Shown here one piece after another: positions 11,601-20,600 of a stretch of 21,936 nucleotides of DNA. The notes under the pieces are model-generated. The model was not told the DNA's origin, made no database searches, and saw only the letters and a program-made list of their open reading frames with translations. The position numbers were made by a program, and so were the translations under genes. The stretch is from Candidatus Multiplicimicrobium inquinatum (GTDB taxonomy: Bacteria > Omnitrophota > Omnitrophia > Omnitrophales > Aquincolibacteriaceae). The first letter of the stretch is position 1. Each line of letters starts with the position of its first letter. The stretch is from the NCBI GenBank assembly GCA_002344825.1, contig DDUN01000017.1, positions 1 through 21,936 on the forward strand, written 5' to 3'.

Positions 11601-14600
11601 ACCCTTGATACTGAGCAAAACGCATATCGGTGCGAGATTTTACGCTCAGATATTGATCAAGCGTTACCGTTTGACCCATGGCAGTTTGCACAACAATATC
11701 TGCTTGAGGCGGTTTCAGTGAAGCACCATAGACTTTGAGCGTTGTTGTGGTGCCATTCACAATAACCTCAGCTAACGCGCGTGTATAGTTGGCGGCAACC
11801 GTGTCATAGTCAACCTTCAGATAGTTGCCGACCTTATCTTCAAAATCAACTTCAATATTTTTGCCGTTGTCGGTGCCGCCGCTGACGGTGTAGTTTGCCC
11901 GGCGCATTGAGGCCACGTAGGGAGTCGTAAAATTAACTTTAATTTTCTTGGCGGCGGCATACTGAGTTAAATCAATCGTATCACCCACTTTGATAAATTG
12001 ATTGTCGGATACAAGAACCGTCCCCGTATTACCGGCAATCGCAACGTGAAACGCTCCGCTGTCCGTCTCGATAATTCCGCGCAACAATTGCTGATTTGCC
12101 GGATCAAGCTGGGTTGTGGCGGGATTATAATGCAGCTCAATACCGCGATAGCCCAACGGAATCGGAATTCCCGCCGGAACAGAACTCACGGCTCCGTTGG
12201 TAACGGTAATATCAAAAGGTTGTCCGCCGTTGAGCTGACTATTTTTAACTTTGACTGTGTACGCGTTCGGGTTGAACGTTCCGGACGGTTTTTGCACGAT
12301 TTGAAGCGGAATTTTTTCGCCCTGAATCCAGTTTCCGGTAATACTTCCATCCTTAATTTCCACCGAGTCTCCGACCTGAAATGTTTTACCATCGCTATAA
12401 ATCGAATCTGAATAATCAGCTTTCTTAATAATTTGACCAAAACTCGAGCTGGCTGCTCCAAAATCAATGGAGTAGCTGTAATCCGTTTCTCCTATCGTCA
12501 CAATAGTATAGTCAGCCGAAAACCGCTTGGCGGTCGCATTCGAAGTCAGCAAGCTGGATGTTTGCGGGAAAACCTCGGAATCCGACTGCATAGGTAGTGA
12601 ACGTGTAAACGCGACATTTCCCGTGGAATTAAAAAAACTCTGCAAAGCAACTTTTTGCGCATTAGTCGTAAAAAGAACCCGACCGCTCGCATCCACAATC
12701 ACATCAAACTCTTGCCCATCCGTACTGTCTTTCACGCGATAAGCTATTTGCTGATAATCCCAATAAGATTTACTAATTGATTGAATTGATTGTGAGGAGT
12801 TCCGGGTTGAAACCGCCGTTGAACCTAACTGCGTCTGGGTGCTGCTGTAGTTCATATTCACGCGGTATCCCACCGGAATAACGGCCGGCGCAGAACTGAA
12901 AACGACCGCCCCATTGTTGACGACGAGCGTCGTGACGCCAAGACTTGAACCATCGCTAATGGATGCGTTACTAAAAACCTTCAATTGCGTTGATCCCGCC
13001 GGATATCCCGCGGGATTAGAAACAGGCTTTTCAGCAAGCGACAGAACAAGCGGCCGTGATGAATCCCAATAGGACGTGGCTTGAATCAAACCGTCCTGGT
13101 CAGCCTCAATCATCACAGAAGACCCGACGACAAATACATCGTTATTGCCGGAAACCTGCGACTTAACAACCACCCAATCTTGAGAGTCAGATGAGCGCAT
13201 ATCCACCAAAAAGTTGATTCCCATACCATCAATTTCCGCCGCGGTGAAATCCGCTTCATACTTTTCAGGAATCGGTCCTGTTGGGGTTCCAGTTTGATTT
13301 GCCGTATTATTTGCCACATAGGCAACACTGTAATACGAGCTATCAAAGCAACTTCCGGAGACATCGTAAGTACAAGGATTGGTATAGTTGGGGTCTGGCG
13401 CATTTAACAAACTTGACCCGAACGGAATATTTAAGGAAAGCGGCAAAGTTGTACCGGACTCCGGATGAAAAGAAAAATAACTGCCAACGCTATAGGCATT
13501 TCCCATTGTAACCGCCAGTATTTTCCCGTACGGATCCACTTTAATCACGGAAGTAGTCTGAAATGATTGCAGCTGATTTCCATTTTCATCAAAAATAGGG
13601 TTCCCCTCAGAATCGTTTTGCGGAACATAAGTCTGAACTGACAATGTCAAATCACTCCATGTGCGCTTTAGATTCGGCTGCACCGTGTTGATTTTATAGT
13701 AAACATCATTGTAAATGATGTCATCCGTGCAGTTCAGCCCCTCGTCATCACAGGTTGTAACCACTGTCTCAGGTTCCACACCATTAAATAAGGATGACCC
13801 GGCCGGAATCAGCATATTCGCCGGATAATAGTAAGGCGAAACATCTTGATTAGCGTTGAAATACGTTCCGACAGTAAACGATCCGCCGGGAGCGGAAGTA
13901 ATGCCGCCGTCAATAGGATCAACACGCAAAATAAGACCGTTAGGATCAACCGTGACATTCACATACGGCTGGTCATACATGTCAGTAACCTGCAATACAA
14001 GTGACTCCCAGGTTCGTTCAGGTGCGGGGGCTGCAGGCGTAGCATAAACGGGCTGGCCGGGAGCCGGATAACCGCCGCGCGGCTCAACAAGGAGCGGCGA
14101 ATTCTGAGCTATGGTTTCAGATGCGGGGATCCGTCTTCGAAAAGCGACATCCTGATTTTGGTTTAATATTTGCCCAACGCCAAACTTGGCCGGATTGGAG
14201 CTGAAAAGAATTTTTCCGTCTTTGTTCACGACAACCGACGCAATTTTTGTTCCGTTTTCAAACAGATCGACGTTGAAAGTCAAATACTGAAGGTCGTACC
14301 TACTGGTTTTGCTCGAAGTCAAAACACTGCCGGAAGGATCTAATTGGACGCTGGAATCACTAAACCGAATATCCTGACTTTTAAAATCGCCATTATCGTT
14401 ATAATAGGGGTCTCCATAGGAATCATAAAATTCCTGACTAATAGTTCCCAACGATGTCGCATAAACTATCGATGTCGTATCCGTAATAACATTCCGAAGC
14501 GACGCAAGTTTTTCAAATCCCCCGTCAGCTCGAAAACTCCAATTTATTTCCCATTCTTTATTATCTTTTTGAAAAATAGCCTTGGTGTAGCTTTCTGCAT

Positions 14601-17600
14601 TATCTGAAAAAAGGCCATTCTCGACCGTAACATAATTTCCGACATAAGCGGACGGAATCGCATTAACCGTAACTGCTTTGGATGCCAGAGACTGCCCTGC
14701 ACCACCGATAGCGTACCGAACATTTAAAATTTGAGTGTAGTCATTTGAAAATTGGACAATGCCGGAATCATGCAGACGGCTTGCGGATAAGATTTTGCCA
14801 TCTGAGTTAATCTGTAAATTTCCATAATACGAATCCTTAAAACTAAGTCTTGTGGGTATCATCCCGGCAAGCGCTTGCGGAGATTCAAAATCATGATAAA
14901 TCAGCTTGCCGTTTTCAAATAACGCGCGTTCACCGACGGAAATATAAGGATCTGTTGAGCGAACGACATTTCCCACATCACGTCCGGGAATAAATTCAAC
15001 CTCAACTTCATATTGCTTGCTTCCGTAAACCGTAGAAAATGTTCGGGTTGGAGACGTCCCCGGTGTTTGAGTTTGAATAGTGACATAATTGACAATATCA
15101 TTATGCGCCCGAACGGTTGCCCCCACCGCGACAATTGATGGATGACTGCTTGTTTTCACCGCGCCATTTTCAACTGTGATAGTAATCGTCTGAGAAGTGT
15201 AGGCTGGATTTGAAAGCGTATAGCCTCCGGCAATTGCCGTACTCTTAAAGGCGAGCGGCAAATCACTTACCGTCGCGGTCCCCCCGAAAGCAGACGATCG
15301 CGCAACCGACTGGCCAATCTGCGGTCCATAGGGATCAGCGGAAACCCCGTCCGGATACAAAACATCGACAACCATCCAATTATTACTTTGTGTACTGCGC
15401 ATATCTACCGTAACCGAGGGCGTTGTGGCGCTTCCGCCCTGCTTGATTTCTGCGCCAACAAAGTCAATCGCGTATCCCGGCTGAGAGCTGGATTGACCTA
15501 AAAGGCTCGATCCGGACGGGAGCATTTCCCCGGCTTTATATAACCCACGGATGAACTGAATATCCTTCACACCCGTGGTCGAATTCGTTTGAACGATATT
15601 CGTATTAACCGCAAACCTCTGCATAAGCGTCTGATCGTTCGTCTTAAAGTTTGCCGTCAAAATTTTTCCGGTGGCATCGACCTGAACCGTCGCCAGCAGA
15701 GTTGTCTTGGTATAGTCTGTTGGAGCATAAACTTCGTAGGTTATTTTTTGATATTCGAGCCCAATGTGCGCCGCCGTATTTTTAATGGTTTGCGGGTCGC
15801 TAAGATTAGGCCGCGCGGTAAATTGATCGTTTTCGCTTATCAGCTTCAGCGTTGAATAACTTGGCAATGCGCCAAGACTGCTGTGTATATCCACCTCGCC
15901 GCGGCTGTTAAAATAGTCGCCAACTTTAAATTTTTCAGCCAAGCTGCTATCTGGTAAGCTAACTTCCAGAATCTTTCCCATATAGTCAGTTACAACAAAA
16001 TTATCCTTACCTATTCCGGAGTACGTTTCACAAGGACCCGGCGGGCAAACACTAAACTTGATTGTTTTGTAGTCCGATTTTTCTCCCCAGCTTCCTAATC
16101 CCTCCCCCCGCATCATTTGTCCGAGAAAATCATAACGCACTTCATCACCTGTCTTAAAGCGCGGGTCACTGGAAGTCGATACGCGCTGGTCGTCTGACGC
16201 ATTCATCGTTACGGTACCCGCAGCTGTCAGCACCTGAACCGCGCTCGCTGAAGTCGACAATTGCGAAGGAATGACCAGCGGTGTCAGTTTTCCATTCACA
16301 ATTTGGTAGGTTACGAAGTCGCTCTCAAAATCTAACTCCGCAGAAGATCCATCCCAATAAGTCGGTAAATAATAGTTCCGCGACTCTCCATTTACCATTT
16401 CGGTGCGCACCACATGAGAAATGGATAAACTGCGTAAGTTATCCGAAAATTCACTCACATTAAATTCAAGCGGATCCGCAAGAATATACTCAAGAAACTC
16501 GAGGCCATTTTCGGTGTAAAACCGAACGCGGGCACCCTCCTTAAAATCGCCGGTTCCATCGCGTAAAACCGTTCCCTCGTTCTCGTTATTTGGATCAAGA
16601 GCAACCCGAATCGTGTCACCGCGACTTGTCATGATTACTGCCACGTTGTCAAGGTCCGCATTTTCCTCAAAATGACTTCCGGAAAAATCATGGTGCACGT
16701 CAAGTTTAAGGCCAAGCGCAATCGCATTCGGGTCGGAAGTTTTTTTGACAAGTCCATTCGCTCCCACAACGACCTCAATCGTAGGCCGCACAGAAGGCGA
16801 GTAGTAATTGTCAATCGTGTAATGGCTTTTTAGCTGAATGACAACATTATTTGGGTCGGAACGATTAACCGACACCGTTTCAAAAACGACATTATTTTTT
16901 GAGTTTAACGTTCCATTGATATAGCCGGACGCTTCATTAAACTGAACATACATACCTTGAGGAAAACTATTGCTGTCGGAGCGGATAACGCGCCAATTTT
17001 GAGAATTATGATCTGACATATCAATGGTCACAGAATCATGTTCCCCTTGCAATCCCTCCACACTGGCTCCTAAAAAGTCAGCGCGATAGATCTTGCCGGA
17101 AACCGCAGAGTTGTTCTTCAAACAGATGGAGTTAGCGCCGCAGCCCGCTTTTTCAGTAAGCATGTTGCTACTTCCGCTCGAAAATGGCAGTTCGCGGGCA
17201 AAAGTAACTTTTCCGTCTTGATTAAGGTAATCACCCGCCTTAAAAAGAGTCTCATTTGTGCTGTACAAAATTTTTCCAGCGCCATTCACAATGATTTCGG
17301 CCAGCGGCGCTGAAAACGACTCATCGCCTGCGTCCGCAATGCGATACATAATCTGATCATACTCGGCAGAGGACGCATACGCGGTGCTTTCAAGCAGAAT
17401 ACTTCCATCAGCCTGACCTTGATAAGAACGGTCCTCAGCAAACCGCGGGTCAGTGCTTTGTTCAACCGAGATTGAACTTCCCTGAACCTCTCCCCGAACA
17501 ACTCCTAAATGCGTTAAAACTCTCAAATCACCTTCTGTGACTTGATCGCTCTCTTTGACTTGATAAGCCTGAATCTCGTAATGGCCTCCCTTATTGATGA

Positions 17601-20600
17601 CTTGTACATAACTTCCAACAGGAATGGAAGAGTTGGATGAGTTTTTCACGCGCGGAAAAAAGGCACTCGCGTTATCATCAAGCTCATCGTCGTAATCATC
17701 TTTAAAATCGAGTGTAACCTGCCCCCCCGCCGTTTGAAGCACAAACTCATTGACCGATACCTTTTCTTGCATCTGCCGCGTTACAACAAGCTTACCGTTA
17801 AGATCCGTATCAATCTTTACTTTGGCATTTTTCGGCAAAGCTGAATCTGTACTCGAAAGGACGGTTCCATAAGTTTGTCCGGTTAGATACTCAACAAGAA
17901 TCATACCTTTCGCAGTAACCACACTTTCCACATGAGTAGAAGGCGTCGTGTTCTGATTCGAACTTTGATAAGTTTGAGATTGTTTCAAATTAATTACGTA
18001 ACCAACCGGAACCCAGCTCGCGTTGCTGCTCTGAATAACTTTTCCATCTTTTACCTGAACCTCCACTTTTTCTGAACCAAGCAGCATATGCGAAAGAAAA
18101 GCCGTCGTAACCCCCTGTGCATCCACCTGAATATTCTCGGCTTGAAAAACAATACCATCGCTTAAATTGGTGTGAGTTTTAATTGCTCCAAGCAGCGGAT
18201 CAATTTCCAGACGTGCTCCGGGAATAAACCCCGAAGGAGCAAGGGTGCTGATTACCCGCCATTCTGATTGGTTGTGCGAACTCATGTCGATAAACGCTTC
18301 AAAGTAATTCCCTGTAACATTGGTCACTACTGCAGATGAACGGCTGGCAAGGTACTGCGGCATTCCGATCGGCGACTTCAAAAGCGGCGATTGAGCCGGC
18401 AGCTGCTGAAATGAACTATTTACAAGCGCCGGAACATTGGACTCAAACCGAACTTCGCCGGCCGCATTAAAAATATCCCCCAAGGCATATAGTTCCGGAG
18501 CCGTCGTCGCTATAACAATTCCGTTCGCATCCGCCACGATACTTCCAATAACTTGCCCGGGAGAGACCGGATCATATAAATCATACGCGACACTTTTATA
18601 TTTCCAGCTGCTTGCTGAAATAGTAGCCGACGCCGCCACAAAAGCTCCGGCTTCATTATCGTAGTAAACATTCGACGTGAACGCCGGGATGCGTGGATCA
18701 GTTGCGGCACCTACAAAGTTTTGCCCGTCAAATTCAGCCGTTCCATAACCGGTCTGGACCGAATCATACTCAAAGTCATCGACTCGTCCGGTTGCATCGT
18801 ACGCGGTAAAAGACACGACTCCTTGGCTGCTAACCGAATACGCAACCTGACTTCCTACCGGCACTTGTTCATCTTCAGACAAAATGACAACCGCCGCCTG
18901 AGAGTTTGAAATATCAAAGACGATGCTGCCGCGTTCTGTTTCAAGATGCAGTTGTTTTTGATCGATACGCGCATCGCCCAAATCAAGTTGATAGTTTACA
19001 ATTTCCTGCCCGTTGAATGTTTCTGTTACTCGCGTCACTCGGCTTCCGACAGTGAGACCGATTGAGCTGAGCGTATTTTGAGCGGTCGCTTCCGAGTTGT
19101 CTCCTGAGTAAGATAGGTAAACCGGTTTTCCGGCATTGTCGTAGAGAACGTCCTGAACACCTTGCGGATATAAAATTTTCTGGTTGTGGTCATAAAGGAC
19201 GTCAATCCCAATGGGCAAACGACTGTCGCTGGACGCAACAACTCTCAACGTCCCCGCCTCATCAATCTCTTTGACATCAACCCAAATATCCTGGGCTTCA
19301 TCAATATTCAAACGATGAATCGTACTGGTAACAGGTTTAAAATTGAAGATAAGGTCGTTATTCGCGTTCACCTCAAGCGCGGCAATATTCTTAAATCGAT
19401 CATCAGTGGAATCAATCACCCGTCCATTCGCATCAACACTTACCGTGCCGCCCGGAGTAAAAAACATACGGCTTGTTACCTGATGCTGAGAATCGGAAAA
19501 CTCAACCTCAATGGAATATTCGCCATTACCAAGATTGTTCAGATAAAAAACGCTGCCGTCGCCAAAATCTTCAGGGGACGGAATTTTGCTGTCATAGGAC
19601 GCAAGAATTTTTCTTTTAGCGGATGTTCCCGCTTCGTAAACGATAAATCCATGAGTTGTCTGAAGTATTTCCCCTCCTGCCATTCCAAACGCAATCTCAG
19701 ATCCGCTGGGGGTGTTGGTACTGCTTCCGGTCTTTGTATCGGTTCGATATGTTGTTTGGTAATCCGCAATTTCGCTCCCCTTGTCCCCCTTATAGACGGT
19801 GATCGACGACGCTAGCGTCAAATAATCTCCGGCCAGATACTCATAAGTTGCCGACTCGGTAAGGGATCCCGCCTTGTAGACCATGACCGTTTTAGAATCA
19901 GGAACCAAGCTCGGAAAACTTTTATATCGATAACTGATTGTGTAATCCGTCGCGAGCCCGCGAGTCGCGATATATCGGCTATACTGATCCGAAACGGATT
20001 TCACAATACTTCTGTTCGAGTCATAAAATTCACGCACGCGGGAAGCCAAATCACCGATTTCTTCCTGACTTGTAAAACGAAAGGCCGCGCCCCTTGCTCC
20101 GTTGACAATCGCATATTCGGTTGAATAAGTTACCGTCTCTGAAACCGTTAACTGCTCTGTAATTGATTTAAGACTCGGACGGATTTGATTTTTTAAAAAT
20201 GCATCAAGGTTGACCCCTTTATCCTCAAAAACATACACACGCGACGCGTCAGGATCATCCATTGATTCCGTTTCAGAGATTTGGCTTAATGAGCCGTCCG
20301 CCAAATAACTTACAATACGGGTACGGTCAACATCCGGTGTGCTGGCATCCATTTGATCACGGGAACCTGTAATTGCGGTTGTTGCTACTCCCCCTAAAAC
20401 AAGATAGTCCGTAACATGAATTAACTTGGGCGTAACCGCGTCTGTAACTTGAAGCTGTGCCGATCGAACATAATCCCAATCGCCGGTTTTATAAACACGT
20501 GTAAAGGTCTGATTCTCGCCCTGATCTTCCTGCTCACTCCAACTCATAAAACGGCTGGGAGTCCCCTTGCGGTAATTTTGAGAAATGCTTCGGACCAAAC

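Noticed and set aside
8940..18620. Cadherin, fibronectin type III or bacterial Ig-like repeats
   Set aside because: The beta pattern is compatible, but I see none of their signature motifs (for example cadherin DxNDN or LDRE), so the modules are left unnamed.
19186..19815. Plus-strand open frame of about 209 codons
   Set aside because: Antisense to the giant gene, no ribosome binding context of note and no domain; the minus strand here carries the continuing beta-rich repeats.
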